Below the pieces are notes generated by a model. That model made no database searches. It was not told the DNA's origin and was given only the letters and a program-made list of their open reading frames with translations. Position numbers and translations under genes: made by a program. 64,000 nt of DNA from the NCBI GenBank assembly GCA_015232365.1, contig JADFZU010000001.1:42640-106639 (forward strand). Direction: 5' to 3'. Each line of letters begins with the position of its first letter. Positions within the stretch are counted from its first letter, which is position 1. Positions 52,304 to 61,825 of the stretch are shown piece after piece. The DNA is from Magnetococcales bacterium. GTDB lineage: Bacteria; Pseudomonadota; Magnetococcia; Magnetococcales; JADFYX01.

Positions 52304-53113
52304 CTACAGCCAGATTCTAAGCAGTCCGTCCCATACCGCTATATAGAAAAACTTTCCCCCATCTAAAACCAACTCCCCGGCAGGGTATTTATGCTCACAC
52401 TCTATACCTATAATATTTGTCGCCTCAATATTTAATTGATTTTCAAAGGGAAATATTATCCCTGTATATCCATACTGCCTGTGCAACTCTAAAATTTCAT
52501 TGATCCCCATCTGCCAATTAACAGTTCTTGCTTCATCTGGGCAGCAAGGCCAGTATATACCGCTCTGTTGTTGTTGAGCTGTGTTAAGAATCTCTGGGTA
52601 GCACTCCAAAAATTTCCCCACCAGCTTAGGAGCTTCTATAAACATTTTCATGGCGAGAGTATCAAAGCTATCTTTGTCATCTATTGGGATTGGGCTTTGC
52701 AGAATAATCGGTCCAGCATCTAGTTTCTGGGTCATGGTGTGGATGGTAAGGCCGGATGCTTGAGGTGAGTCTGTGATAAGTTTTGGAAGAGGGTTTGGCC
52801 CTCGGCCAATTGGTAGCAGGCTGGGGTGAAGGTTGATAAAGTGTTTGCAGTTTAACTGTCCAACCGGGACCATGAATGGGTAGGCGGCCGAGATGAAAAG
52901 ATCTGCGGATAGATAGTTGATGGTTGTAATCAACTCACTGCTCCAGGCTCCTTTATGGATAGGGATACGGTTTATTTTAGATAGCAGGCTTATATGGCGG
53001 CCGCTAGATTTTTCTTCATCTGTCAGGCAGTATAGTACTTCATGCTCAGGATTGGATAAAATTTCATCCAAAACTGAGGCAAAAAAATTACAACCTGCAT
53101 AGACTATTCGCAT
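52304..53113 (-). CDS. Formyltransferase-family protein, not canonical Fmt
   Basis: 269 residues. The catalytic triad of 10-formyl-THF formyltransferases is visible: Asn and His in FINLHPSLLPIGRGPNPLP, and Asp in TQKLDAGPII. The C-terminal half (GWQMGINEILELHRQYGYTGIIFPFEN-type region) is shorter than and unlike Fmt. Canonical Fmt is about 315 residues and is usually beside def; this one sits between holA and mscS. It may formylate an amino sugar on surface glycans or another amine. The reaction is supported by the triad; the acceptor is unknown. Confidence 0.75.
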   Translation of the reverse strand: MRIVYAGCNFFASVLDEILSNPEHEVLYCLTDEEKSSGRHISLLSKINRIPIHKGAWSSELITTINYLSADLFISAAYPFMVPVGQLNCKHFINLHPSLLPIGRGPNPLPKLITDSPQASGLTIHTMTQKLDAGPIILQSPIPIDDKDSFDTLAMKMFIEAPKLVGKFLECYPEILNTAQQQQSGIYWPCCPDEARTVNWQMGINEILELHRQYGYTGIIFPFENQLNIEATNIIGIECEHKYPAGELVLDGGKFFYIAVWDGLLRIWL

Positions 53114-53120
53114 ATAGAAA

Positions 53121-54659
53121 TCATGCCTCTAAAAACGCCGATATTCTAGCAGCAAACTTTGCAGCAAGTCCCTGCTCCTGTTTTTTTCGGCTTGCCGCTC
53201 CCTCCTGATCTTCTGCCATTTTAGATGAAGTTTCAAGACTGCGTTTTGCTAATAGCTCACTGATATTTGTCACCGCTTCAGGGCGTTTTTGAATGATGGA
53301 CTTAAAAGCATCTTTGGTGATTTCAAAAACTGTGACATCTGTAAGAGCGCGGATGGTTGCCCCTCTTTTTTCTCCAGTTAATAGTGCCATCTCGCCAATA
53401 ATGGAGCCTTTTGGTAGTTCGGCAACTTTTAAATCTCCGCCTTCAGCTCCTGCCACCAACACCTCAACCTCACCTTTGCCAATAATAAACATTGAGGCTC
53501 CATCAGCATCACGGACTATTATCCGTTGCGGTGGGCCAAAGTGGAGTTGGTTGGTACGCCGGGCTAGCTCCGATACGTCGTCAGAGGTTAGAGATGAGAA
53601 CAGTGGCACAGACCTTATACTCTTCTCAACATCACCATTGCTGAACGGTACAATTTCTGACTCAACCTCTTGATGTAAAAAAATATCCTGGCGATTTGGG
53701 AACATTTGGATCTTCTCTTGTTGGAAAAGATACCAAATTGCTGCATTTACAGGAGATTTTGCTGCAGGGTCTGAAGAGTGTTTAGTGAAAAAAATCAGGG
53801 TAAACATCATCCCCCGGTCAACCATCTCTCTAACCCAAACTGCTGGTGGTGGGTCGTCAACAGTATGGACAGACTCTTTAGCAGCTTTTAGAAGGGCTGC
53901 TTCAACTCTTGCCGGAGTAGCCTCCGGGTTAACGATTACATCCAATAATATTCGCCTTACCGGAGATGGGCGGGTAATGTTGACAACTTCGGCTTTGGTT
54001 AGAACCTGATTGGGAAATATGACATGGTTGCGGTCATGGTTTTTTAGGATTACCGAACGCCAGTTCATGTCGACAACCTCTCCCAGTCTGCCATCAAACT
54101 CAATCCAGTCACCAATTGTAAACTGTCGGTCTAGGTTTATGGATATACCAGCAAACAGATCGCCAAAAGTATTTTGTGCCGAATACCCAAGAATTATTGC
54201 CATAACCCCAGAGGTAGCCAAAAGGCCAGTTACCGGTTTTTGAAAAACAAAATGCAAAATTGCTAGAAAAGAGACAAAGTAGATAATTACCGAGAGCATA
54301 TCGGTGAGAATGCTAGGAATTAGCGGCTCGCCGTTATCTCTGACAAAAACTCCCCGCCAGATGAAAAAGTCCAAAAACTGGTTTACCACCATGGATAAAG
54401 TTAACCACCATGCGGTATGGAGAATTTTGATGAACCATAAATCAAGAAGTAGATCAAGCTCATCTGTGGGGATCAAAAGCCATAAAACCAAATCGATAAT
54501 CGATATAGCCAGGAACACCCCTATCACTGCTTGGAATTTTTTATTTTTTTTCTTGAAGGGAAAAAAATTGATAAACATGAGTATTAAAACTGGAATACTA
54601 AAAACTATAAAATAGACATGAAAACCGGAAAAATAATTAAAAATATTATCTAAATCCAT
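53121..54659 (-). CDS. MscS-family channel with cyclic nucleotide-binding domain
   Basis: 512 residues. Four to five N-terminal membrane helices precede the MscS pore and beta domain (GYSAQNTFGDLFAGISINLDRQFTIGDWIEFDGRLGEVVDMNWRS, about residues 150-205). A vestibule part follows. A C-terminal cNMP domain (about 355-470: GSIIGEMALLTGEKRGATIRALTDV) retains the Glu and Arg positions of a nucleotide pocket. This is the bacterial cyclic-nucleotide-gated MscS class. It would open in response to cAMP or cGMP, possibly with little tension sensitivity. It lies 7 bases upstream of the formyltransferase gene. Confidence 0.9.
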   Translation of the reverse strand: MDLDNIFNYFSGFHVYFIVFSIPVLILMFINFFPFKKKNKKFQAVIGVFLAISIIDLVLWLLIPTDELDLLLDLWFIKILHTAWWLTLSMVVNQFLDFFIWRGVFVRDNGEPLIPSILTDMLSVIIYFVSFLAILHFVFQKPVTGLLATSGVMAIILGYSAQNTFGDLFAGISINLDRQFTIGDWIEFDGRLGEVVDMNWRSVILKNHDRNHVIFPNQVLTKAEVVNITRPSPVRRILLDVIVNPEATPARVEAALLKAAKESVHTVDDPPPAVWVREMVDRGMMFTLIFFTKHSSDPAAKSPVNAAIWYLFQQEKIQMFPNRQDIFLHQEVESEIVPFSNGDVEKSIRSVPLFSSLTSDDVSELARRTNQLHFGPPQRIIVRDADGASMFIIGKGEVEVLVAGAEGGDLKVAELPKGSIIGEMALLTGEKRGATIRALTDVTVFEITKDAFKSIIQKRPEAVTNISELLAKRSLETSSKMAEDQEGAASRKKQEQGLAAKFAARISAFLEA

Positions 54660-54892
54660 AACCTCAGCCTTGTTGAATTTTTGCTTTTGCCTGATTTGCC
54701 AACCGCAATAAAAAATGATTATTGCTTAACTTGGGGGTTGCTGTCTATATACCTGAAAAAATTAACTAAAACTATTGGCAAAAGTTGTCTGATTGTTTGG
54801 TTTAGGTTAAGATTATGGATTAGTGAACAGTAGTTTAATGCTTTGGCTTGATAGAGCCAAAAACGTCCACATTTTTTTTTGGTTATAACCAA
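54660..54892. other. Divergent promoter region between mscS and the GspE-like gene
   Basis: 233 AT-rich bases between divergent genes. I see no clear paired boxes. The TTG start at 54848 listed in the track lacks a Shine-Dalgarno. Confidence 0.35.
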
Positions 54893-57631
54893 ATGCACCT
54901 ACCTTTTCTTAAATATATCAGTTATTTTGTGCCAGACCGCTCAGAGAGATCTCGTCTGATGATGGTTTCAGAGAAAGGTCTGCTTTTTTATAGCTGGCTA
55001 GGAGGCCGCTTTGAGCTTCTCGGCCACTTTCCCCAGAATAATGGTGGTTGGAAATCTTTTGCTGAAGAGCTTGCAAAACAGAGCAAGGATGAGTCGCCGG
55101 TTTTTGTCTTGGTTGATGTTGTTGAAGAGGAGTTGCGTACCGAGCATATCCCACCTATATATGGTGAGGATCGTCGTATGGTTCTCAATAGGCGTTTGGA
55201 GCGGCTTTTTGCTGATACTCCATATCGCAGGGTAGTTCATCAAGGGCGGTCTGAAGGCAACCAAGAGCGAATTCTCTTCTCAGGATTGATAAACCCTGAG
55301 ATGGTCTCCCACTGGATGCAGTGCCTTCAAGCGGCTAAAGCTCCTGTGGCTGGTATATGGTCGTTGCAGCTATTGAGCCGACAGCTACTCCAGAAAATTT
55401 CTGTTAAATCGGTTTTCGCTCTGCTGGTTACTATCCACCATGATGGTTTACGCCAGACATTTTTCCAGCAAGGCCGGACAATAATAAGCCGAAAAACTCC
55501 TCTTCCCAAGTGTGATGATGCTGCTTTGCATGCCCATATTCATAAAGAGATATCCCGGACCAGAAGTTATCTGTTAAGCCTGCGTCTTATCCAGCCACAG
55601 CAGAAGTTGGATATTTTTCTGGTATCATCAAAATCCATGGCAAAATATGTCTCTAATCCTGAAGTTCAAGATGGAGGACTGAGCTGTACAGTTATTGATA
55701 ATACAGATCTGGAAAAAAAAATCGGCATGATCTCTCTGGCACATGAAAGTGGTGCCGAGATGCTTTTTGCCCATATGCTACTGCTAAGGCCTCCCAATAA
55801 CCATTATGGTCGCCCGGATGAGTTACAATACTACTCTCGAAATATTTTACAGCGAGCTCTGAAGTTTTTTAAAAATTTTGAGCCTAAAAAGCTGGTGGCA
55901 AAACCGGATAAACCAAAAACTGATTCTCCAAAAGTTCGTCGTTTAGGCGATGTCCTAATTGAGAAAAAACTTCTTACCCAAGATCAACTGCAAGCAGCGC
56001 TTACCGAGCAGAAAAGCGGAGACAGCACTCTTGGTAAGGTACTTATTGATCTCGGCATGGTTGGCGAGGCCGAGGTTAGAGAGACTTTAGCCGAGCTTCT
56101 CCATCATGAGAGCGTAGACTTGACTGAAGTTCTGCCTCAGCCAGAGGCTTTGGCACGGGTGACAAAAAGTTTTGCCCAGCGTCATAGCATTCTGCCTCTA
56201 CTTTTTGATGAAGAGAAACAGGTTCTGACTGTTGCCATGTCCAATCCTATGAATGTTGCAGCACTAGACATTCTCATGGCCCAGCAGAAACCTGGTCTAC
56301 AGATTAAACCAATGTTGGCTGGTGAGGTAGCAATTACCGGGGCTATCGACCGCTTATACTCTAGCACACTATCTGTTGAAGGGGTATTGCGAGAGCTAGA
56401 GACTGGCAAGGTTGAGTTGGATAGCCTTGCAAACGTTTCCGATGAGACTTTCAGCCACCCCATGGTCCGCCTGGTAAATGCCCTGCTGCACGATGCGGTT
56501 AAACGTGGTGCATCCGATATTCATATCGGCCCCACTGCCGGGTTTTTGCGTATTCGCTACCGGATTGATGGAATTCTACATCAAATTTATAGCATCCATA
56601 AAAAGCTGTTATCTAGTATGGTCGTCAGGGTCAAGGTTATGGGCAACATTAACATTGCCGAAACCCGTCTGCCCCAGACCGGACAGATATCTTTCCCATA
56701 TCTTGGCAAAGTCGTAAATTTCCGGGTCTCTATTCAGCCGACTATTAATGGTGAGAACATAGTCTTGCGGGTGTTGGATCTAAGTCAAGAGATTCGCTCC
56801 TTGGATGAGCTAGGAGTATCGGCTCATAATCTCCAAGCCATGCGTACACTGCTAAAACGTCCTGGGGGTCTGGTGATTGTAACCGGTCCTACCGGCAGTG
56901 GTAAAACTACCAGCCTTTATTCCATGCTCAATAACCTCAATAAAGAGGGGGTCAATATCATGACCATGGAAGATCCGGTTGAGTATCCAATGTCGACAAT
57001 ACTACAGACCTCAATCAATCATGAGGCTGGCCTTGACTATGCCGTAGGTATTAAAGCTCTGTTGTGGCAAGATCCTGATATTATCTTGGTTGGCGAGGTT
57101 CATGACAAGGAGACTGCCAACATGTCTCTACAAGCTGCCATGACCGGGCATATGGTCTTTACCACCCTTCATGCCAACTCTACACTTGGAACTTTGCCAA
57201 GGTTGATGAACCTTGGAGTTTCTAGTGATTATATATCTGGCAACATAAACAGTATTCTCTCACAGCGGCTGGTTCGCAGGCTCTGTAAAGAGTGTTGTCA
57301 ACCTGAACCAATCCAAAGCCCGGAAGCCAGGATGCTTGGGGTTGAAATGGGTGAGGGTATAATGATCCATCGTCCTGTTGGTTGTGAGCACTGTTACAAT
57401 ACCGGCTATAAGGGGCGACTTCCACTGATGGAGGTATTGCTGGTTGATGAAGCTTTTGATGACCTTGTCTCCCAGAGGGCCAACCTAACCTCTTTTAAAG
57501 ATATGGCTCAATCCAAGGGTTTTCGTTCTATGGTTGATGACGGCTTTGCCTGGGTACTTGCTGGTGAGACAACTCTGGATGAGGTAGCTAGAGTTTTGGA
57601 TATTACGGCTCACTATGAATCTAGGAAGTAG
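54893..57631 (+). CDS. GspE/PilB-type ATPase with an extra N-terminal domain
   Basis: 912 residues from the ATG used here. The first about 325 residues form a separate domain: VLVDVVEEELRTEHIPPIYGEDRRMVLNRRLERLFADTPYR, FFQQGRTIISRKTPL and a final NHYGRPDELQYYSRNILQRA. It resembles a conserved protein that in betaproteobacteria appears as a separate hypothetical. Then come MshEN repeats (RLGDVLIEKKLLTQDQLQAAL; LGKVLIDLGMVGEAEV), which may bind c-di-GMP, and the secretion ATPase: GPTGSGKTTSLYSML (Walker A), LWQDPDIILVGEVHDKETA (Walker B, with His where most have Arg), and the CKECC/CEHC zinc tetracysteine. It powers a type II secretion or type IV pilus assembly. gspF follows by 9 bases. Confidence 0.92.
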   Translation: MHLPFLKYISYFVPDRSERSRLMMVSEKGLLFYSWLGGRFELLGHFPQNNGGWKSFAEELAKQSKDESPVFVLVDVVEEELRTEHIPPIYGEDRRMVLNRRLERLFADTPYRRVVHQGRSEGNQERILFSGLINPEMVSHWMQCLQAAKAPVAGIWSLQLLSRQLLQKISVKSVFALLVTIHHDGLRQTFFQQGRTIISRKTPLPKCDDAALHAHIHKEISRTRSYLLSLRLIQPQQKLDIFLVSSKSMAKYVSNPEVQDGGLSCTVIDNTDLEKKIGMISLAHESGAEMLFAHMLLLRPPNNHYGRPDELQYYSRNILQRALKFFKNFEPKKLVAKPDKPKTDSPKVRRLGDVLIEKKLLTQDQLQAALTEQKSGDSTLGKVLIDLGMVGEAEVRETLAELLHHESVDLTEVLPQPEALARVTKSFAQRHSILPLLFDEEKQVLTVAMSNPMNVAALDILMAQQKPGLQIKPMLAGEVAITGAIDRLYSSTLSVEGVLRELETGKVELDSLANVSDETFSHPMVRLVNALLHDAVKRGASDIHIGPTAGFLRIRYRIDGILHQIYSIHKKLLSSMVVRVKVMGNINIAETRLPQTGQISFPYLGKVVNFRVSIQPTINGENIVLRVLDLSQEIRSLDELGVSAHNLQAMRTLLKRPGGLVIVTGPTGSGKTTSLYSMLNNLNKEGVNIMTMEDPVEYPMSTILQTSINHEAGLDYAVGIKALLWQDPDIILVGEVHDKETANMSLQAAMTGHMVFTTLHANSTLGTLPRLMNLGVSSDYISGNINSILSQRLVRRLCKECCQPEPIQSPEARMLGVEMGEGIMIHRPVGCEHCYNTGYKGRLPLMEVLLVDEAFDDLVSQRANLTSFKDMAQSKGFRSMVDDGFAWVLAGETTLDEVARVLDITAHYESRK

Positions 57632-57640
57632 GAGTTAACA

Positions 57641-58858
57641 ATGGCCCAATACTACTATAAAGCAGCCACTCCAAAAGGCTCTATTCGTCAAGGTTGGCTG
57701 AAAGCTGATAATGAGCGTGACCTTGAACTGCGTCTTTCAAAAATAGATTTACTGCTTATCAGTCATAACTCAAAAAAAAATAGCTCATTCTCAATGTTGA
57801 ATTTGTTTCCAAAAAAGGGGGTTGACCGAAAAGTATTGATTCTTTTCTGTGCCTACATGGAACAGATGCTGGCTGCAGGCAACTCAATCCTCGTGGCTCT
57901 AGAGGGGGTGCAGGATAGCACAGAATCTGATCAACTCCGTGAAGTGGTAGCCTCAATGATGTCTGATATCAACAATGGGGCAAGTTTTTCAGATGCTTTG
58001 GGGTCATACTCTGAAGTTTTCCCTGTAGCTATACCCAATATGGTTCGAGTTGGTGAGCGGACCGGGCGGATGGTGGAGATATTTAAAGGGTTGGGGGATA
58101 ACCTGAAATGGGAAGATGATCTACAGAACAAAGCAATCCAGGCTATACGCTACCCTGCTATTACCGGTTTGATCATCATGGGGGTTGGTTTTTTCATGAT
58201 GTCCTATATCGTTCCACAACTAATGGGCTTTCTTACCCAGATGGGTGAAGATGTCCCAACGCTAACCAAAGCCCTGATAAATTTCTCAGATTTTTTGATT
58301 AATTGGTGGTGGAGCCTGTTTTTGGTTCCTTTTTTAGCTTGGGTATCCATCCGTATCATCTGCAGGAAAAGCCAATCGTTTTATATTAAATTTGACCGTT
58401 TCAAGTTAAATATTTGGTTTTTTGGTCCACTGTTATATAAAATTTTTCTTATCCGTTTTACCAGCAATTTTGCCTTGATGTATAGCTCTGGGGTACCAAT
58501 TTTAGAGGCTATTGAGTTAAATGGCCGTTTGAGTGAAAACCGTGAGATAGTCAGGCGGATACAGAGCGTTGTAACCCAGGTATCCAATGGGCATCCCCTT
58601 AGTTCTGCATTTAAAGATGCCGAGGTGTTCCCACCTCCGCTACCCAAGCTGATGGAGGCTGGGGAGGAGGGGGGGCAGTTGGGGGCAGCAATGATGAATG
58701 CAAGTTACTTTCTTGACCGGGAGGTTCGAGATAGCGTAAGTAAAATTCAAGGTATGATTGAGCCAATGCTGACCTTGGTCATGGGATCAATGCTGGTTTG
58801 GATTATTCTTTCGGTGTTTCTACCCATATATCAGGTTATTGGCAAGGCTGGTTTATAG
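57641..58858 (+). CDS. Type II secretion/type IV pilus inner membrane protein GspF/PilC
   Basis: 405 residues in the GspF/PilC layout: two T2SF domains (LFCAYMEQMLAAGNSILVALEGVQ... and FTSNFALMYSSGVPILEAIELNG), each followed by PxMxxVGExTGR / PKLMEAGEEGGQLG. Membrane helices lie at about 170, 210 and 380. It is the inner-membrane platform that the ATPase acts on. AGGAG lies 7 bases upstream. No pilin, GspG, PilD or outer-membrane secretin is in the window, because the next gene is convergent one base away. Confidence 0.93.
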   Translation: MAQYYYKAATPKGSIRQGWLKADNERDLELRLSKIDLLLISHNSKKNSSFSMLNLFPKKGVDRKVLILFCAYMEQMLAAGNSILVALEGVQDSTESDQLREVVASMMSDINNGASFSDALGSYSEVFPVAIPNMVRVGERTGRMVEIFKGLGDNLKWEDDLQNKAIQAIRYPAITGLIIMGVGFFMMSYIVPQLMGFLTQMGEDVPTLTKALINFSDFLINWWWSLFLVPFLAWVSIRIICRKSQSFYIKFDRFKLNIWFFGPLLYKIFLIRFTSNFALMYSSGVPILEAIELNGRLSENREIVRRIQSVVTQVSNGHPLSSAFKDAEVFPPPLPKLMEAGEEGGQLGAAMMNASYFLDREVRDSVSKIQGMIEPMLTLVMGSMLVWIILSVFLPIYQVIGKAGL

Positions 58859-58859
58859 G

Positions 58860-60719
58860 TTAAATTACAGACTTTGCCCCATGTTGTTTGGGGGCTGTAA
58901 CCGGAAATGTGATTTTAAAATTCACTCCTGCCCCAAGTTCGCTTTTACATTCTATTGTTCCGTTTAGAGCCTGGGTCACAAGGTTAAAGACTATATGCAT
59001 ACCCAAGCCACTACCGCCACGGTCTCTAGCTGTAGTAAAGAATGGTTCAAAAACCTTGTTTATTCCATGTTTTGTCATACCACAGCCGTTATCAGAGTAG
59101 TTTAAGATAACCATATCCCCTTCTTTGGTAATGTCGATATGCATCTTGCCTTCACTCTTTTCAGGAAAGGCGTGGAGTAGTGAGTTGACAACAAGGTTGG
59201 AAATAATTTGTGAAATAGCTCCAGGGAAACTATTGACTATCAAATCATCAGGAGAAGTTAGATGGATGGAGTGGGAGGTACGCTTCCATTTTGGGCGTAA
59301 ATTGACCAAGATCTCCTCTATGTACTCTTTTATGTTAAATGTACGTTGATCATTACGGCCTTGATCAACAGCCACCATCTTGAAACTGCTGACCAGGTTG
59401 CTGGCACGGGCAAGATTTTTTTCAATTAGTTCAGTTGATTCTGTAGCCAACTCCATATAGCTTTCTAAATCCGAACGGGTAAGCTCCTGATCTTTCCACG
59501 CGGTATGGATCTTCTTGGTATTTCCGTTTAAAAATGTTGCAGAGGTATAGCTGATTCCAAGTGGAGTGTTGATTTCATGGGCAACTCCAGCTACAAGGTC
59601 GCCTAGAGCCGCCATCATCTCAGATTTTGCAAGTTGAATCTGGGTTAGCCTCTCCCTCTCTCTTGCTTGCAAAATAGCTACTGATAACAGGTTGAACTGA
59701 TTTTGCAGTCGTTCTAGTGGGCCGCCGGGGGCAGCCGTTGGGGCCGTGATCCCTAAATTATTTTTGGAAACTGTGACCATCTTCTGGGTAAAACGGTTGA
59801 GGTGGAGTATAAACCAGAGAAAAACCAAAATAAATGTGATGATGAATGTGGTGCTGATCATCACCACCTGCCTTTTCGACTCCTGATCAACCTGATTTAG
59901 CAGGTTTTCCAACTCTATGCGAGGTACAAGAACAACCAGCTTAATAATTACATCTGAGTTGCCATAATCAAAAAACGACTCTGACCCTATAAGATAGTTT
60001 TTTTGCAAACTCTCTATTTTGCTCTCAACTGGGATCAGTTCAATATCACTACTAACCATAACGGTTTGTGTCTCGTTATCTATCAGGGCAAATAGATCAT
60101 CTGTAGCCAAAAGCCCCTGAGATGCAAAGATGAACTCATCATCAACCTCTGTTACCAGCAATAACCGGTTCCAGAACGGGTTTCCAGCTTTTTTCAAAGA
60201 TTGGCTGGTGATCAAAAATAGCCCGGTATCAAGTTTGGCAAACCAACTTTCAGTAGGCATCAGTATGGTGTTATGATGTTTTATTCTTTCGTTTAGCTGT
60301 TCAGGAATACTTTTACCTCTTCTGCTATACTTTTCTCTTATCAATCCGGCTGAATCCAGCAGGAGAAAATGGTGGGATTTAATGTATGTACGTTGTATAG
60401 AGCGGTCTGGAAACCATGGTGGAGTACTGTTATGGTTAAGCAAATTGCCTGGACTTTGTGATGGGTCGGTTTTGTTAAGATAGTTGACAAACCTTTTTTG
60501 GGTGACAAAAAGTTCTGCCGAATAGTGGTGCAGCTTTACATAATTGTCGAGTCGAATCCTGCTGGCACGAGCACGCACATTCATCTCTTTGATAAACCGC
60601 TTTTGCAGAGCTTCCTGATCATCTTTCACATAGATGGTGCCCCAGAAAATGGTTAAACCACTTCCCAGCAAAAGGGTTATCAGTAAAATCCTCCAGATAA
60701 ATGGCAGATGAGTAAACAA
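58860..60719 (-). CDS. Membrane sensor histidine kinase with large periplasmic domain
   Basis: 619 residues. TM1 (WRILLITLLLGSGLTIFWG), a periplasmic sensor of about 250 residues (dCACHE-like from its length and strands), TM2 (STTFIITFILVFLWFILHL) and a helical linker lead to the kinase. The H-box is LVAGVAHEINTPLGISY (about residue 390). NLVVNSLLHAF, YSDNGCGM and FEPFFTTARDRGGSGLGM form the ATPase. The start is TTG with a weak SD. It lies 15 bases after the PstS-like gene on the same strand, and no response regulator is beside it. It ends one base from the convergent gspF. Confidence 0.9.
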   Translation of the reverse strand: MFTHLPFIWRILLITLLLGSGLTIFWGTIYVKDDQEALQKRFIKEMNVRARASRIRLDNYVKLHHYSAELFVTQKRFVNYLNKTDPSQSPGNLLNHNSTPPWFPDRSIQRTYIKSHHFLLLDSAGLIREKYSRRGKSIPEQLNERIKHHNTILMPTESWFAKLDTGLFLITSQSLKKAGNPFWNRLLLVTEVDDEFIFASQGLLATDDLFALIDNETQTVMVSSDIELIPVESKIESLQKNYLIGSESFFDYGNSDVIIKLVVLVPRIELENLLNQVDQESKRQVVMISTTFIITFILVFLWFILHLNRFTQKMVTVSKNNLGITAPTAAPGGPLERLQNQFNLLSVAILQARERERLTQIQLAKSEMMAALGDLVAGVAHEINTPLGISYTSATFLNGNTKKIHTAWKDQELTRSDLESYMELATESTELIEKNLARASNLVSSFKMVAVDQGRNDQRTFNIKEYIEEILVNLRPKWKRTSHSIHLTSPDDLIVNSFPGAISQIISNLVVNSLLHAFPEKSEGKMHIDITKEGDMVILNYSDNGCGMTKHGINKVFEPFFTTARDRGGSGLGMHIVFNLVTQALNGTIECKSELGAGVNFKITFPVTAPKQHGAKSVI

Positions 60720-60734
60720 AATATCTACTTTTAG

Positions 60735-61730
60735 TTATTTATTTTTCTGTTTTGGGCCGGTCAACTCATAACCATCAAAATGCCACCCGGCATTGCGAAG
60801 TTTAGAGTGGGAGGCAAACAGATATTTGTCGTCTAGTTTATCCACCTGCTGTAGTAAGAACTTTTTAAGATCTTTGGCGTGGCTGTTTTCCACGCTGCTA
60901 CCACCCCATGTCGTAATGGAGAATGTTTTGTAAAATGGATAGCGACCATCGATTAATGCTTGCAGGTCTGTTGGGCTTGTACCATTGATCTTTAGAGATT
61001 TTACTCTCTTTTTATCCTTGTTGTGCTCCTCAGCCAGCCAAGATGAAATATGACCAATAGAGCGGGGGTTGGTTGCAGCAGTACTCAGCATGTCGGGAAT
61101 TGTCCCGACCTCCTTTAGGTTGACGCTGAAGAGATCTTCATTATCCAAGATCAGCCGCCAGTGGCCTGGCCTGGGTTTACAGTGGAGTCTGGCAACCTGT
61201 TGAATCGGCTTGTTTGGGCCTGGGCTGCCATCGGGCTTGTTTAGTTCTGACCAACGATTTATAGAGCCTGAAAATATATCACGAATTTGATCTGTAGTAA
61301 CATCGGTTATTTGATTATCTGGGTGGGTAATTATGGCAATAGGGCTTATGCCCAATGTATAAAACTGCAAACCGGGTAGACGGTCGGCATTTCTTGGTGG
61401 GCAGCAAAAAGCACCAATATCAGCCTGCTTTTTTAATAGGGAGCCGGCAGAGTTGCCACATGTTCCATCACTTAATGAAATTTTAATGTGCCGTTTTTTG
61501 GCATATTCTTGAATAATAGGGGCCAGCACACTATGCATCTGCTGGTCCATCATCACTTTTAAATCTACTTCTCCTCTTTCAATAGGCTGTTCTATCCATG
61601 AGTCTGGCATTGGAACTGTTTTGGATGGGTCGGAAAATGAGTTGCCAGCAACCAAGTGGCCTGCCTCTGCCGGTGCAAAGCTGTAAATAGCCCCAAAAAT
61701 AGATAATATAATAAAAAAAATTTTGCCCAT
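60735..61730 (-). CDS. PstS-like periplasmic substrate-binding protein
   Basis: 331 residues. Signal peptide IIFFIILSIFGAIYSFAPAEAG. A PBP-like fold follows: LIQEYAKKRHIKISLSDGTCGNSAGSLLKKQADIGAFCCPPR, LGISPIAIITHPDNQITDVT and TDQIRDIFSGSINRWSELN are the PstS hallmark segments. Ligand-site residues differ from classic PstS (no SGSGGG-type loop). The SD GGGAGGGG is very strong. No pstC/A/B lie nearby; a sensor kinase gene follows by 15 bases, so it may load a kinase sensor or act as an alarm for an oxyanion. Substrate unknown. Confidence 0.75.
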   Translation of the reverse strand: MGKIFFIILSIFGAIYSFAPAEAGHLVAGNSFSDPSKTVPMPDSWIEQPIERGEVDLKVMMDQQMHSVLAPIIQEYAKKRHIKISLSDGTCGNSAGSLLKKQADIGAFCCPPRNADRLPGLQFYTLGISPIAIITHPDNQITDVTTDQIRDIFSGSINRWSELNKPDGSPGPNKPIQQVARLHCKPRPGHWRLILDNEDLFSVNLKEVGTIPDMLSTAATNPRSIGHISSWLAEEHNKDKKRVKSLKINGTSPTDLQALIDGRYPFYKTFSITTWGGSSVENSHAKDLKKFLLQQVDKLDDKYLFASHSKLRNAGWHFDGYELTGPKQKNK

Positions 61731-61825
61731 CGTCCCCTCCCAGCTTCAAAACCTCAAATTTCAGACCCTCCAATTATAGCAAAATTTACAGTTAATATCT
61801 ATCACCAAGTAGAACCGCTTCAGGA

